Origin: Streptomyces sp. NRRL S-350 | GTDB taxonomy: Bacteria; Actinomycetota; Actinomycetes; Streptomycetales; Streptomycetaceae | Assembly (NCBI RefSeq): GCF_000719705.1 | Contig: NZ_JOHO01000007.1 | Location: 174,621-238,620, forward strand | Reading direction: 5' to 3' | Length of the DNA stretch: 64,000 bases | Shown here: piece by piece, positions 17,929-27,204 of the stretch | Numbering within the stretch: position 1 is the stretch's first letter | Layout of the letters: every line of letters starts with the position of its first letter | Position numbers and translations under genes: made by a program | The notes under the pieces: generated by a model | The model's input: the letters and a program-made list of their open reading frames with translations, nothing else | Database searches by the model: none | What the model was told of the DNA's origin: nothing

Positions 17929-18162
17929 TCACCCCACGCGCGCGACGGTCAGGATGCGGGTGTGCGTGGGGCGGGCGAGGGCGCGGTGACGGCCCTCCTC
18001 GGTGATCTCCACCAGGAGGCGCCCGTCGCAGCCGGTGTAGAGCGGGTGCCCAGCCGGGCCGAGGCGGCCGGTCGGGGCGACCGGCGAGGCGCTGAGCGCC
18101 CCCGACGGGCCGCGCAGCCACAGCAGGTAGCCCGAAGCGACGGGACGGGAGGTCGTGGTCAT
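17929..18162 (-). CDS. Small hypothetical protein
   Basis: 77 residues, strand-rich: SGYLLWLRGPSGAL, GHPLYTGCDGRLLVEITEEG, THTRILTVARVG. No family recognised. A terminator separates it from the converging regulator gene. GC skew and codon use look coding, but evidence is limited to that and the open frame. Confidence 0.5.
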   Translation of the reverse strand: MTTTSRPVASGYLLWLRGPSGALSASPVAPTGRLGPAGHPLYTGCDGRLLVEITEEGRHRALARPTHTRILTVARVG

Positions 18163-18506
18163 GGTCAGTGCCCCATCCGGGTGAAGCCGGACAACCGGCC
18201 GTCGCCCCGTGCCCCGACGGCTGCGGGCCCCTGACGGCGGCGGGCGGGCGCGGGGGCGCCGGCAGCGGCCTGCCCCCGAGGACGGACGGCGGTGAACGCC
18301 GGTGTCGACCGACCAGGCACGGAGTCACCTCATCACGGCAGACGGCCAGGGGCCCACTAGGGCCTCCGGCGAACAGGCTGATCCGCCCACCCTGCGGCAC
18401 CGGCGGCCGACGCGCACTCCGACGCGGGCGCTGCGGCCGGGGGCCCCGCTGGTCCGGATGGCACCGTGCGGGTGCAGCGGCGCGCTCCCGGGGCCACGTT
18501 GAAGAG
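18163..18506. other. Intergenic region, 344 bp
   Basis: No credible gene. The last 30 bases match the block upstream of the paralogue at 5573 (see 18471-18497), so part of this interval is probably regulatory for the gene at 18507. Confidence 0.5.
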
Positions 18507-18848
18507 ATGGACACCGTCATCGTGCTCGAACCGGATACGCCGACCAACGTCCGGCTGCTCGGCCCCGACCGCACACCGGCAGACCCCGAGAACCCGGTGC
18601 GCCGCGCACACACCGCGCCCGCGGAGCCCTCCGGCGCCTGCGGCCCCCTCACCCTGTGCGGGTTGGACACCTCCGACATGACCCTCGCGCCGCACCGGTC
18701 CACCGACCCCGGCCACCCGCGGCCCCCCTGGCAGACGTGCAGCACCTGCCGCACCGCCGAACAGCGTGCCGCGCCTCGCGCCCCCGAACCGGCGGCCGCG
18801 GACAGCACCGAGGACGACACCGCCCCCGCAGGGCACTCCGCCTCCTGA
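18507..18848 (+). CDS. Conserved Cys-containing small protein, paralogue B
   Basis: 113 residues, clearly homologous to the product at 5573-5920: MDTVIVLEPDTPTNVRLLG, DPENPVRRAHTAPAEPSGAC, CGPLTLCGLDTSDMTLAPH and the C-terminal CSTCRTAE. The conserved Cys positions again suggest a metal site. The tail beyond residue 85 differs (acidic DSTEDDTAPAGHSAS). Function unknown. No strong ribosome site, as in paralogue A. Confidence 0.7.
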   Translation: MDTVIVLEPDTPTNVRLLGPDRTPADPENPVRRAHTAPAEPSGACGPLTLCGLDTSDMTLAPHRSTDPGHPRPPWQTCSTCRTAEQRAAPRAPEPAAADSTEDDTAPAGHSAS

Positions 18849-18930
18849 CGCACCGACCTGCGGCGCGGCCCTACGGGGCCGGGCCGCTGGTCCGGGCCGT
18901 CAGGTCGGGCCGCTGGTCCGGGCCGCCGGG

Positions 18931-19350
18931 TCAGGCCGTCGGCTCGGGCCCGTCCACCGGCGGGTGGAAGCAAGCGGTGACGGTCTTGCCGTCCCCCTGC
19001 AGCCGGGTGTGCCAGTGGTCGGCCAGCGCGTCGACCAGCGCCAGGCCCCGCCCGCCGACCGCGTCGGGCCCGGCAGCGCGGGGCTGCGGGAGCCGGGGGC
19101 TGTGGTCGTGGACGCTCAGGTGGAGACAGCTTCCGTCCCACGTGAGCACCAACTCGGCGTCGCTGCGGGCGTGGACGTGGGCGTTGGTGATCAGTTCGGA
19201 CACCGCCAGGACCACCGCGTCCGCAGCCGCCGGTGCGTCGCGGTTCCAGCCCAGGGTCTCGAGGTGCTCCTTGGCCCACTTCCGTCCGGCGCGGATCCCC
19301 GCGCCGACCGGAAGTCGCCGGGCCCATCCCACTCCGCGGATCTTCGACAT
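18931..19350 (-). CDS. HATPase_c_2 anti-sigma-type ATP-binding protein
   Basis: 139 residues: N-box VSELITNAHVHARSDAEL near residue 50, glycine loop AVGGRGLALVDALADHW near 100. Third RsbW-like ATPase of the window. ATG 19350 has AAGGGAGGG upstream. A 40-bp stretch after its end contains two copies of GGTCGGGCCGCTGGTC-like sequence. No STAS partner is adjacent. Confidence 0.87.
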   Translation of the reverse strand: MSKIRGVGWARRLPVGAGIRAGRKWAKEHLETLGWNRDAPAAADAVVLAVSELITNAHVHARSDAELVLTWDGSCLHLSVHDHSPRLPQPRAAGPDAVGGRGLALVDALADHWHTRLQGDGKTVTACFHPPVDGPEPTA

Positions 19351-19577
19351 GCAGCCCTCCCTTCAGGTACGAGCAGCGGTCGCCTGCCCGCATCCTGAGC
19401 CCGCATGCGGCACCCGCCGCCCGCACGGGCTCGCCCCCGGACCGCACCGGGCCCCCGACGGGCCGCATCCGCCCTGGTGGCCGGGGCCGAAGGGGGCGGC
19501 GGCGGGGCGGCATGAACCCGGCCCATCACGGTTAGACGAAGGCACGGAATCGACCACCTCGTTCGGAAGGCGTCGCC

Positions 19578-19877
19578 GTGACCGACATATCCCGCCTCCC
19601 CGGAGCCCAGACGCACCACTGGAACTGGCAGTTGGAGGGAGCCTGCCGCACCGTCGACAGCAGCATCTTCTTCCACCCCTCCAACGAGCGCGGCAGCGCC
19701 GCGAAGGCACGCGAGGAGGCGGCGAAGTCCGTCTGCGCCCGCTGCCCCGTCCGCCGGGAGTGCCGCAGCCACGCCCTCACCACCCGGGAGCCGTACGGCG
19801 TGTGGGGCGGTCTCAGCGAGGATGACCGCCGGGCCCTGCTCACCCCCTCGCCGGCCCGGTCCCTGTCGGCCGCTTAG
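19578..19877 (+). CDS. WhiB-family iron-sulfur transcriptional regulator
   Basis: 99 residues with the four cluster-ligand cysteines at 23, 53, 56 and 62 (GAC, CARC, EC) and the family signature GVWGGLSEDDRR. Wbl proteins carry a 4Fe-4S cluster and act as redox/NO-sensitive regulators with sigma factors in actinobacteria. GTG start supported by GGAAGG (19565-19570). It lacks the basic C-terminal stretch of the largest Wbl proteins. Confidence 0.94.
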   Translation: MTDISRLPGAQTHHWNWQLEGACRTVDSSIFFHPSNERGSAAKAREEAAKSVCARCPVRRECRSHALTTREPYGVWGGLSEDDRRALLTPSPARSLSAA

Positions 19878-19955
19878 GACTCCCACCGGCGGCCCGGCGC
19901 ACCCCATGGCCTGCGATCATGGACCCGTCGGCCTGTCGAGCAGGGGGTGGATCGG

Positions 19956-20864
19956 ATGGAACTTCGGCAGCTGCGCTGCTTCGTGGCCGTCGCCGAGGAA
20001 CTGCACTTCGGCCGGGCCGCCGAGAAGCTGCTGCTCGGCCAGCCCGCCGTGAGTCAGCAAGTGCGGCGGCTGGAGAGGGAGTTGAAGGTCCAGCTGTTCG
20101 ACCGCTCGCCCCGGCACGTCCGGTTGACGCCGGCCGGCCGGCGCTTCCTCACCGCCGCCGGGGACGTCCTGGCGGCGGAGGACGCGGCCCGCGCCCTCGC
20201 CGCCGACCTGGCTGCCGAGCCGGCCGCGGCCGCCGTGCTCCGGCTCGGCACCATCACCGGGCTCGGCGAGAGGCTCGACCTGATCCTGGACACGTACCAG
20301 CGGCGCGCCCCCGGCGTACGCGTCGAACTCCACTCCGCCCCGGTCCGGGAACGGCTCGCCCGGCTGACGGACGGGCGCCTCGACGCCGCGTTCGTGCGCG
20401 GCGCCGTCGTCGGCAGCGGCGCCGAACTCCGCTTCCTGCCCGTCCGGCAGGACGAGTTGGTCCTCGCACTGCCCGCCCGGCACGCCCTCGCCGACCAGCC
20501 CGAGGTCGACCTCGCCGACCTCGCCGGCCTGCCGCTGCGGCTGACCGAACGCCGCAACCACCCGGCGCTGGTGGACCTGGTGACGGAAGCCTGCGCGCAG
20601 GCCGGCTTCCAGCCGATCCTCAGCCCGGCGCTCGGCACCCTGCAGGACACCCTCGCCTCGATCGGCACCGGAGCCCCCATGTGGACGGTGGTGTACGCCG
20701 CCAACGCCCGGATGACGCACACCCCGCGGGTCGCGTTCCGCCCCTGCCGCACCGCGCTGGCCCTGCCGACCTCGATCGCCGTGCGGCGCTCCGCCCCGCT
20801 CCCCCGGCTGCTCCTGGCAGCCTGCCGCCGGACGCCCCCGGCCTGGAACGATCAGGATTCGTGA
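19956..20864 (+). CDS. LysR-family transcriptional regulator
   Basis: 302 residues. HTH: MELRQLRCFVAVAEELHFGR, KLLLGQPAVSQQVRRLEREL. Effector domain starts AAAAVLRLGTITGLGERLDL. ATG 19956 is preferred over GTG 19947 because AGGGGG lies 8 bases upstream of the ATG. It precedes a 4-oxalocrotonate-tautomerase gene on the same strand, suggesting control of a small aromatic or keto-acid response; target unknown. Confidence 0.9.
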   Translation: MELRQLRCFVAVAEELHFGRAAEKLLLGQPAVSQQVRRLERELKVQLFDRSPRHVRLTPAGRRFLTAAGDVLAAEDAARALAADLAAEPAAAAVLRLGTITGLGERLDLILDTYQRRAPGVRVELHSAPVRERLARLTDGRLDAAFVRGAVVGSGAELRFLPVRQDELVLALPARHALADQPEVDLADLAGLPLRLTERRNHPALVDLVTEACAQAGFQPILSPALGTLQDTLASIGTGAPMWTVVYAANARMTHTPRVAFRPCRTALALPTSIAVRRSAPLPRLLLAACRRTPPAWNDQDS

Positions 20865-20962
20865 TCGCTGGGAGAGCGAATCGGGTCTGGGTGCGCGCGG
20901 CCGGATCGGGTGGACTGGTCCCAGCCGGAAAGCCCGGCGGAAGAACCGGTCAGGAGCCGAAG

Positions 20963-21145
20963 ATGCCGATCGTCACCATTCAGCAGGGCCCGCGCGGGGT
21001 CGAGCAGAAGCGCGAACTCGTCAAGAAGGTCACCGAGGCCTTCGTGGAGGCGCTGGAGGTGCCCGCGGAGAGCGTGTTCGTGTGGATCCAGGAGTACCCG
21101 GCGGAGAACTGGGGCGCCGCCGGCAAGCTCACCGCCGACCGGTAG
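20963..21145 (+). CDS. 4-oxalocrotonate tautomerase-family protein
   Basis: 60 residues: MPIVTIQQGPRGVEQKRELV, then VTEAFVEALEVPAESVFVWI and EYPAENWGAAGK. The N-terminal Pro after Met is the catalytic base of the family. It is short, as usual for these trimer/hexamer-forming tautomerases. AGGAG is 8 bases upstream. Follows a LysR gene, a common pairing. Confidence 0.9.
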   Translation: MPIVTIQQGPRGVEQKRELVKKVTEAFVEALEVPAESVFVWIQEYPAENWGAAGKLTADR

Positions 21146-21268
21146 CCGACCCCGGAGCCGACCGGTCCTGCCGCCCGCCGGCAGACGCCCCACCGGGACA
21201 CCGGTTTGGTCCGGCCCGGAGCGGAAAAACGAGGTTGGCACTCGTCGACGAACGGAAGGCAGGTCATC

Positions 21269-21715
21269 ATGACTCTCCCCGACGGTTCCACCGGGACGTC
21301 CACTCGTGCCGGAGCCGGCCGGTCCCAGGCCCACGAGGCGGTGGGAATCCCCTTGCTCGACGCCAAGGCCGGGCTGCGCAGGACCGCTCAGGCCATCGGC
21401 GCGCAGCTCGGTGACGCCCACGCGGGCGAGGCCCGCAGCCGGGTCCGTGCGTGCGCGACGGCCGCCGCCACCCAGGCACGGCGCGCCGGCGGCCGGACCG
21501 AGGCCTTGGCGCGGAGGGGGCTGGCCGGGGCCGTGAAGAGCGCGCGCTCGGCGGTCGGTTCGGTTCGGCACGAGGCGGGGGGCCACGGCACCACGCTGGT
21601 CGTGGCGACGCGGCCCGGCGCGGAGCGGGGCCTGCGGGTCGGTGCCGGGGTCGCGGTGGTGGCCCTGGCGGGAGGCACGCTCGCGACGGTCCTGTGGCGC
21701 CGGCGACGCAGCTGA
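21269..21715 (+). CDS. Hypothetical protein with C-terminal membrane segment
   Basis: 148 residues, Ala/Arg/Gly-rich. The only clear feature is a C-terminal hydrophobic segment (VGAGVAVVALAGGTLATVLW) followed by RRRRS, consistent with a tail anchor. Possible helix RSRVRACATAAATQARRAG. No family recognised. Terminated by the hairpin at 21733-21777. Confidence 0.6.
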   Translation: MTLPDGSTGTSTRAGAGRSQAHEAVGIPLLDAKAGLRRTAQAIGAQLGDAHAGEARSRVRACATAAATQARRAGGRTEALARRGLAGAVKSARSAVGSVRHEAGGHGTTLVVATRPGAERGLRVGAGVAVVALAGGTLATVLWRRRRS

Positions 21716-21732
21716 TCGCGGGGCCGCCCAGG

Positions 21733-21777
21733 GTGACGGGCTCGAACCGGTGAAGGTGCCGCGTTCGAGCCCGTCAC
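21733..21777. terminator. Hairpin terminator, 15-bp perfect stem
   Basis: GTGACGGGCTCGAAC (21733-21747) pairs with 21763-21777 around a 15-base loop, between converging genes. Confidence 0.85.
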
Positions 21778-21811
21778 TCGCGTTCCGGGGCCGCCGGGGG
21801 CACAGCGTCCG

Positions 21812-22330
21812 TCAGGACGTCCCCTCCGCGGCGTCCTGGGCGGCCGCGTGGGCGTACTGCAGGAAGTCGGCGACGCTCAGGGCGGCCAGGGTGGCGGTGG
21901 CGAGCCTGGTGGCGCGCGGCGCGAACACGGAGCCGACGGTGCAGGCGGTGGCGATCCACAGGCTGGTGCAGAACGGGCAGGTGACCAGTTCGCCGATGGC
22001 CTTGCGCGCGCCCGTGCCGCGGACCTCCTCGTCCAGTTCGGCGGGGCCGGAGGTGCCCTTGAACCGGGTGAACGGGGCCCGCAGGGGGCTGGTGACGGGG
22101 TCCTTGGTGATCAGGCGGGAAAGCTGATGGGTGGCCAGCGCCGTCAGCGTGACGTCCCACGGGCCCGGGCGCGGCAACTCCCGGCGGGCGGCCCGGGCGA
22201 GCGCGGCCGCGCCGAGGACGGCACCGGAGTAGGCGGCCATCAGGCCGGTGTAGCCGGCGAGCGGACGGTCGTCGTCGCCGCTGTAGGTACGGGCTTCGCG
22301 GCGCAGCAGTTCGCGCAGGGGTGTGATCAT
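21812..22330 (-). CDS. DUF1360 membrane-associated protein
   Basis: 172 residues. Motifs LATHQLSRLITKDPVTSPLR, APFTRFKG and LVTCPFCTSLWIA match the DUF1360 family, which is restricted to Gram-positive bacteria and often sporulation- or stress-linked. Hydrophobic segments around residues 28-48 and 120-140. ATG 22330 has GGAGGAGGAG upstream. Function unknown. It ends downstream of the ThDP enzyme gene, which is transcribed the same way. Confidence 0.85.
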   Translation of the reverse strand: MITPLRELLRREARTYSGDDDRPLAGYTGLMAAYSGAVLGAAALARAARRELPRPGPWDVTLTALATHQLSRLITKDPVTSPLRAPFTRFKGTSGPAELDEEVRGTGARKAIGELVTCPFCTSLWIATACTVGSVFAPRATRLATATLAALSVADFLQYAHAAAQDAAEGTS

Positions 22331-22411
22331 GTCTCCTCCTCCGGGTGCGGCACCGGCGGCCGCCCCGCGAGCGGGCCCGGGCCCGGCCGCGGGGCGGTCG
22401 CCGGACCTCGC

Positions 22412-24199
22412 TCAGTTCCCGCCGTGGCCGGGCAGGAACTCCTGCACCTTGGCCTTGACGCCCTGGCGCACCACCGAGCCGCGGTCGCTGTCGCCCTTCA
22501 GCACGGACAGCGCGGCCGCCTTGATCTGGTCCCACGAGGCGTGCGGCGGGATCGGCGGCACTGCCGGATCGGTCCGGAAGTCGATGACGAACGGCCGGTC
22601 CGCCGCCAGCGCCTGACGCCACACCGGTTCCACGTCCTCGGGGCGCTCGACCCGGGCGCCGTACAGGCCGAACAGGGTCGCGACGTCGGCGTAGCGGATG
22701 TCGGGCAGGCTCTGCGAGGGCTCGAACTGCGGGGCCCCCTGCATCGCGCGCATCTCCCAGGTGACCTGGTTCAGGTCGTGGTTGTTCAGCACCGCGACGA
22801 TCAGGCGGGGGTCGGACCACTCGTGGTGGTACTTGGCGGCGGTGATCAGCTCGGCGAGGCCGTTCATCTGCATCGCGCCGTCGCCGACGATGGCGATCGC
22901 GGGCCGGTCGGGGTGGGCGAACTTGGCGCCGATCGCGTACGGCACGCCGGGGCCCATGGTGGCCAGGGTGCCGGACAGCGAGCCGCGGATCGCGCCGCGG
23001 AAGCGCAGGTGGCGGGCGTACCAGTTGGCGGCGGAGCCGGAGTCCGCGGCGAGGATCGCGTTGTCGGGCAGCAGCGCGTCCAGGGTGTGGACCACGTACT
23101 CGGGGTTGATCGGATCGGCGCTCACCTCGGCGCGCCGCCGCATGACCTCCCACCAGCGGGCGGCGTTGTCCTCCACCGTCTTGCGCCAGGCGCCGTCCGT
23201 CTTCTGCTCCAGCAGCGGGATCAGCCGCCGCAGCGCCTCGCCGGCGTCGCCGACGAGGTTGACCTCGAACGGGTAGCGCAGCCCGATCATGGCGGGGTCG
23301 AGGTCGATCTGCACCGCCCTGGCCTTGCCGAACTCGGGCAGGAACTGGGTGTACGGGAAGCTGGATCCCACCACCAGGAGGGTGTCGCAGTCGCGCATCA
23401 GCTCGTACGAGGCGCGGGTGCCGAGCAGGCCGATCGCGCCGGTGACGTACGGCAGGGTGTCCGGCAGCGCGTCCTTGCCCAGCAGCGCCTTCGCCACACC
23501 GGCCCCGAGCAGGTCGGCGACCCGCTCCACCTCGGCCCGGGCGTGCCGGGCGCCCTGGCCCACCAGGATGGCCACCTTCTCGCCCGCGTTCAGGACCTCC
23601 GCCGCCCGGGCCAGGTCGTCCTGGGCCGGCACGGGCGCGTAGTGCGGGACGCCGAGGCTGGAGGGGACCTGCTTGAACGCGTGCGCCGGCGGCTCGTAGT
23701 CGAGTTCCTGGACGTCCGCCGGGATGATCACCGCCGTCACCGTCCGACGGGTGGCGGCGATGCGCATGGCGCGGTCCAGCACGTTGGGCAGCTGCGCGGG
23801 GACGGTGACCATCTCGCAGTACTCCGAGGCCACGTCCTTGTAGAGGCTGAGGAGGTCGACTTCCTGCTGGTAGGAGCCGCCCATGGCGGTGCGGTCGGTC
23901 TGGCCGACGATCGCCACCACCGGGACGTGGTCGAGCTTGGCGTCGTACAGGCCGTTGAGCAGGTGGATCGCGCCCGGTCCGGAGGTCGCCGCGCACACCC
24001 CGGTGCGGCCGGAGAACTTGGCGTAGCCGACCGCTTCGAACGCGGCCATCTCCTCGTGCCTGGCCTGGACGAAGACCGGGCGGTTTTCGGCCCGGCCCCA
24101 GGCCGCGAGCAGCCCGTTGATGCCGTCGCCGGGGTAGGCGAAGACGTGCTCGACCTCCCAGTCACGCAGTCGTTCGAGCACATAGTCGGAAACCTTCAT
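22412..24199 (-). CDS. Thiamine diphosphate-dependent pyruvate oxidase-like enzyme
   Basis: 595 residues with the three-domain ThDP fold. PYR domain: FAYPGDGINGLLAAWG and RHEEMAAFEAVGYAKFSG with the catalytic Glu; central domain: DLARAAEVLNAGEKVAILVG; PP domain: GDGAMQMNGLAELITAAKYH with ThDP-magnesium site and VAVLNNHDLN. Closest known types are pyruvate oxidases/dehydrogenases (PoxB-like), decarboxylating pyruvate in the cytosol; acetolactate synthase is less likely given the PoxB-like N-terminus. ATG 24199 has GGAGGAG upstream; an open frame continues to 24265 but without a better start. Confidence 0.9.
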   Translation of the reverse strand: MKVSDYVLERLRDWEVEHVFAYPGDGINGLLAAWGRAENRPVFVQARHEEMAAFEAVGYAKFSGRTGVCAATSGPGAIHLLNGLYDAKLDHVPVVAIVGQTDRTAMGGSYQQEVDLLSLYKDVASEYCEMVTVPAQLPNVLDRAMRIAATRRTVTAVIIPADVQELDYEPPAHAFKQVPSSLGVPHYAPVPAQDDLARAAEVLNAGEKVAILVGQGARHARAEVERVADLLGAGVAKALLGKDALPDTLPYVTGAIGLLGTRASYELMRDCDTLLVVGSSFPYTQFLPEFGKARAVQIDLDPAMIGLRYPFEVNLVGDAGEALRRLIPLLEQKTDGAWRKTVEDNAARWWEVMRRRAEVSADPINPEYVVHTLDALLPDNAILAADSGSAANWYARHLRFRGAIRGSLSGTLATMGPGVPYAIGAKFAHPDRPAIAIVGDGAMQMNGLAELITAAKYHHEWSDPRLIVAVLNNHDLNQVTWEMRAMQGAPQFEPSQSLPDIRYADVATLFGLYGARVERPEDVEPVWRQALAADRPFVIDFRTDPAVPPIPPHASWDQIKAAALSVLKGDSDRGSVVRQGVKAKVQEFLPGHGGN

Positions 24200-24667
24200 T
24201 ACCAGCTCCTCCACCACGCGGCACTGACAAGCGTCCTGACGGCCCCGGACACTGATCCGGGCCACAGGCGCGGCTAACCGCTGCGGGCCCGATCAAACGC
24301 GTCGCCGTCCGCCGCGTGCCACCGTGCGCACGTCCTGTAGTCGTCCCCGCGGTCGTGGAAGGGGTCGTCCCCGCGGTCGTCCCCGCGGCCGTGGTGGCGG
24401 CCGTCGTGGCGGCCGTCGTGGCGGCCGTCGTGGCGGCCGTCGTGGCGGCCGTGGCGTGGCTGCGGGCCACCGGGCGGCCCGCCGTCCGAGCATGGGAGCG
24501 GCACGCCCCCGCGACCCGTCGAGGGGCTCGGCCGGAACCAGTCCCCCGAGAAAGGCGCCGAACGCCATGGGCCACCCGTCGAACCGGGCCGTCGATCCGT
24601 CCGGCCCGCGGCCGCGACCGGGCGCGCTCCGCACCCCGACCACCGCCTCCGGCCCGGCGGCCGGCCC
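24200..24667. other. Intergenic region, 468 bp, with low-complexity repeat
   Basis: Contains the promoter region of the leftward ThDP enzyme gene, a five-unit tandem repeat (24391-24450) and a possible 41-codon frame at 24567-24692 that starts [14 protein letters not shown] behind GAAAGG. That frame overlaps the PAP2 gene start and is not supported well enough to call. Confidence 0.5.
24391..24450 (+). repeat. Five tandem copies of a 12-bp unit
   Basis: GTSGTGGCGGCC is repeated five times in tandem (copy 1 differs by one base), preceded by two copies of GGTCGTCCCCGC. Slippage-prone, intergenic. Confidence 0.85.
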
Positions 24668-25408
24668 GTGGCACCAGTGGCTCGCGGCGTAGCCGGCCCG
24701 GCGCGCGGGTGGCCGGCCGCCGCCGTCGCGGCCGGGTTGCTGTTCACCGCCCTCGCCGTGCTGCTGGGCACCCGCGGCTGGGCACCGTTCGGCTTCGAGC
24801 GGGCGGCGGTCGACTGGAGCGCGGCCCACCGGCCGCCGGCCGCCCGGACGGCCGCCGTGGCCGTCACGTCGCTGGGCTCCGGCGTGGCGCCCTACCTCCT
24901 GGCCCTGGCCGCCGGCTACGTCACCGTGCGGGCCCGGCCCGCCGCGCGCCCACCGGGCCGGGCCGTCCCGGTGCTGCTGGCCCCCGTGCTCTGGCTCGTC
25001 GCGGGCCAGCTCCTGCGCCTGGGGCTGGTGCACGCCTTCGCGCGCCCCAGGCCGCCGCGGGCGTCATGGGGGACGACCGCCGCCGGATTCTCCTTCCCGT
25101 CCGGGCACGCCTTCACCTCGGCGGTCTGCGCCGGCCTGCTCGCCGTCTGCGTCGCCCGCGCCCGCCCGTCGGTGGGCCGGGTCACCGGCGGCGCCGTCAC
25201 CACCGGCGCCGTCACGGTCGCCGCCGTGTTCGCGGTCTCGGTCGGCCTCAGCCGGGTCTACCTCGGCGTGCACTGGCCGCTGGACGTCCTCGGGGGCTGG
25301 CTGCTCGCCGCGATGTGGCTGGCCATCGGCACGGCGGTCCTTCGCCTGCCCGGCCGTACGGCCGCACGGCGGGGCGCACGGCCGCCCGTGAAACCGCCCG
25401 GTGCGTAG
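24668..25408 (+). CDS. PAP2-family membrane phosphatase
   Basis: 246 residues, five or six hydrophobic segments. The three-part phosphatase signature is present: [11 protein letters not shown] (C1), [11 protein letters not shown] (C2) and [16 protein letters not shown] (C3) with catalytic His. Such enzymes dephosphorylate lipid phosphates such as phosphatidate or undecaprenyl diphosphate at the membrane face. GTG 24668 is the first plausible start; no strong ribosome site is seen. Confidence 0.88.
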   Translation: MAPVARGVAGPARGWPAAAVAAGLLFTALAVLLGTRGWAPFGFERAAVDWSAAHRPPAARTAAVAVTSLGSGVAPYLLALAAGYVTVRARPAARPPGRAVPVLLAPVLWLVAGQLLRLGLVHAFARPRPPRASWGTTAAGFSFPSGHAFTSAVCAGLLAVCVARARPSVGRVTGGAVTTGAVTVAAVFAVSVGLSRVYLGVHWPLDVLGGWLLAAMWLAIGTAVLRLPGRTAARRGARPPVKPPGA

Positions 25409-25482
25409 CCACCGGGGTCTCCGCGGCCGCCGCCCGCACGGGCCGGCGCGTGCGGAGGCGCGGCGCCCGGGAGGTGGGCAGG

Positions 25483-26376
25483 TCAGGGCAGGGGGGTGCC
25501 GCCGGTCGCGTTGAGGATCTCGGCGGTGATGTAGGAGGACTCCTGGGAGGCGAGGAACACGTAGGCGGGCGCCATCTCGGCGGGCTGGGCGGCGCGGCCC
25601 AGCGGGGACTGCTCACCGAAGTGCGCGACCTTCTCGTCGTCCATGGTGGCCGGGATCAGCGGTGTCCACACCGGCCCCGGCGCGACGGCGTTGACGCGGA
25701 TGCCGTCGGGCGCGAGCTGCAGCGCGAGCCCCTGGGTGAAGGCGACGATCGCGGCCTTGGTCATCGCGTAGTCCAGCAGGTGGGGGCTGGGCTTGTAGGC
25801 CTGGACGGAGGCGGTGTTGATGATCGAGGCACCGGGGCGCAGGTGGGGCAGGGCGGCGCGGGTGGTCCAGAACATGCCGTACAGGTTGGTCCTCATGACC
25901 CGGTCGAACTGCTCGGTGCTGATCGCGGCGAGGCCGTCGGGTCGGGACATCTGGTAGGCGGCGTTGTTGACGAGGATGTCGAGGCGGCCGAACGTCCCGG
26001 TGCAGCGGGCGACGAGATCGGTGCAGAAGTCCTCGTCGCGCAGGTCGCCGGCGACGGCGACGGCACGCCGGCCTGCGCCGACGACCAGGCGGGCGGTCTC
26101 GTCGGCGTCGGCCTGCTCCTCGGGCAGGTGGCAGAAGGCGACGTCCGCGCCCTCGCGGGCGAAGGCGAGGGCGACGGCCCGTCCGATGCCGGAGTCGCCG
26201 CCGGTGATCAGCGCGACGCGCCCGGTCAGGCGGCCGGTGCCGCGGTAGCCGGTCTCGCCGTGGTCGGGTTCCGGCCGCATGGCCGCGTCGCTGCCGGGGT
26301 GCGGCTGGGACTGCTCGGGGAACGGCGGCTGGGGGTGCTGGTTTGTCGGGTCCTGCGGGGTGTGCTGGTCACTCAT
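25483..26376 (-). CDS. Short-chain dehydrogenase/reductase
   Basis: 297 residues. NAD(P)-binding GGDSGIGRAVALAFAREGAD near residue 58; NNAAYQ; catalytic Ser-Tyr-Lys triad in NTASVQ and YAMTKAA; C-terminal ITAEILNATGG. The 45-residue Pro/Gln/His-rich N-terminal extension is typical of the general-stress SDRs (YhxC/YdaD-like, glucose/ribitol-type). AAAGGAG lies 15-18 bases upstream of ATG 26376; GTG 26379 is an alternative start. Confidence 0.92.
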   Translation of the reverse strand: MSDQHTPQDPTNQHPQPPFPEQSQPHPGSDAAMRPEPDHGETGYRGTGRLTGRVALITGGDSGIGRAVALAFAREGADVAFCHLPEEQADADETARLVVGAGRRAVAVAGDLRDEDFCTDLVARCTGTFGRLDILVNNAAYQMSRPDGLAAISTEQFDRVMRTNLYGMFWTTRAALPHLRPGASIINTASVQAYKPSPHLLDYAMTKAAIVAFTQGLALQLAPDGIRVNAVAPGPVWTPLIPATMDDEKVAHFGEQSPLGRAAQPAEMAPAYVFLASQESSYITAEILNATGGTPLP

Positions 26377-26541
26377 CACGGCGGGTGGTGCTCCTTTCGG
26401 GTTCCGGGGCCGGGGCGACCGGTGCGGCGGCCGGGTTCCCGGGGCGAGTCTGGTGCGGGTCGCCGCCGTCCGCCGCGCGGGCTGCTGCACGCGGGTGGTC
26501 GACCCGCGCCGGGCCGGACACGGGGCCGTGGCCGCGCCGCG

Positions 26542-27084
26542 TCAGCGCGTGCCGCCTCCGGCCCGCGGGCCCTGGGGGCCGGATCCGCTGCCCGTACGGG
26601 AGCCGCGCCTCAGGACGTACCGGGGAAGGACCAGCCAGCCGACGGCGAACCACAGCGCGGCCGCCCCGGTCAGGACCCAGGCGGCGGCGGACAGGTCGGT
26701 GGCGGTGCGCAGCAGGAGCAGCAGGGCGGCGGTGATGGTGAGGGCGAGCAGGACGAGTCCGGCGGCGATGAGGCGGCCGGCCACGTGGATGAGTTCGGGC
26801 TTCATGCCGTGGCCGGACAGGAGGCGGTGGAAGGCGACGGGTGCGATGAGGGTGCCGGTGGCGAGGGCGCCGAGGAAGACGGTCGCGACGTAGAGGTGCT
26901 GGTCGAAGGTGGGGAGGCCGCGGTACCGGGGGGTGAAGACGACGCTGAGCAGGAACCCGAAGAGGATCTGGGCGCCGGTCTGGCAGACGCGGACTTCCTG
27001 CAGCATCTCGTTCCACAGCCGGTCGGCGCGTTCCTCCGGGGTTTCGTCGCGGCCGGGGGCGGGGCGGTCTGGCTGTGGGGGCAT
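26542..27084 (-). CDS. DUF6328-like four-helix membrane protein
   Basis: 180 residues with an N-terminal cytosolic EERADRLWNEMLQEVRVCQT segment and four hydrophobic segments: AQILFGFLLSVVF, LYVATVFLGALATGTLIAPV, AAGLVLLALTITAALLLLLR, AAWVLTGAAALWFAVGWLVL. The arrangement and NEMLQEVRVCQTGAQILFGF motif match actinobacterial DUF6328 proteins, function unknown. Lies between a stress SDR and a CinA-type gene. Confidence 0.8.
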   Translation of the reverse strand: MPPQPDRPAPGRDETPEERADRLWNEMLQEVRVCQTGAQILFGFLLSVVFTPRYRGLPTFDQHLYVATVFLGALATGTLIAPVAFHRLLSGHGMKPELIHVAGRLIAAGLVLLALTITAALLLLLRTATDLSAAAWVLTGAAALWFAVGWLVLPRYVLRRGSRTGSGSGPQGPRAGGGTR

Positions 27085-27204
27085 GCGTCGGCTGCTCCTG
27101 GGGTCGAAGGCCCGGGCACCGCCGGTGGTTCGGGTGGCGACGGCTCGGGCGCGGGGCCGGATACCAGTGTGGGCACCGCCGGAGGGGGTGCGCCACCGAC
27201 GCCG

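Noticed and set aside
24567..24692. 41-codon frame starting [10 protein letters not shown] with GAAAGG upstream
   Set aside because: It overlaps the PAP2 start by 25 bases, has no domain, and its length is within chance for this GC content.
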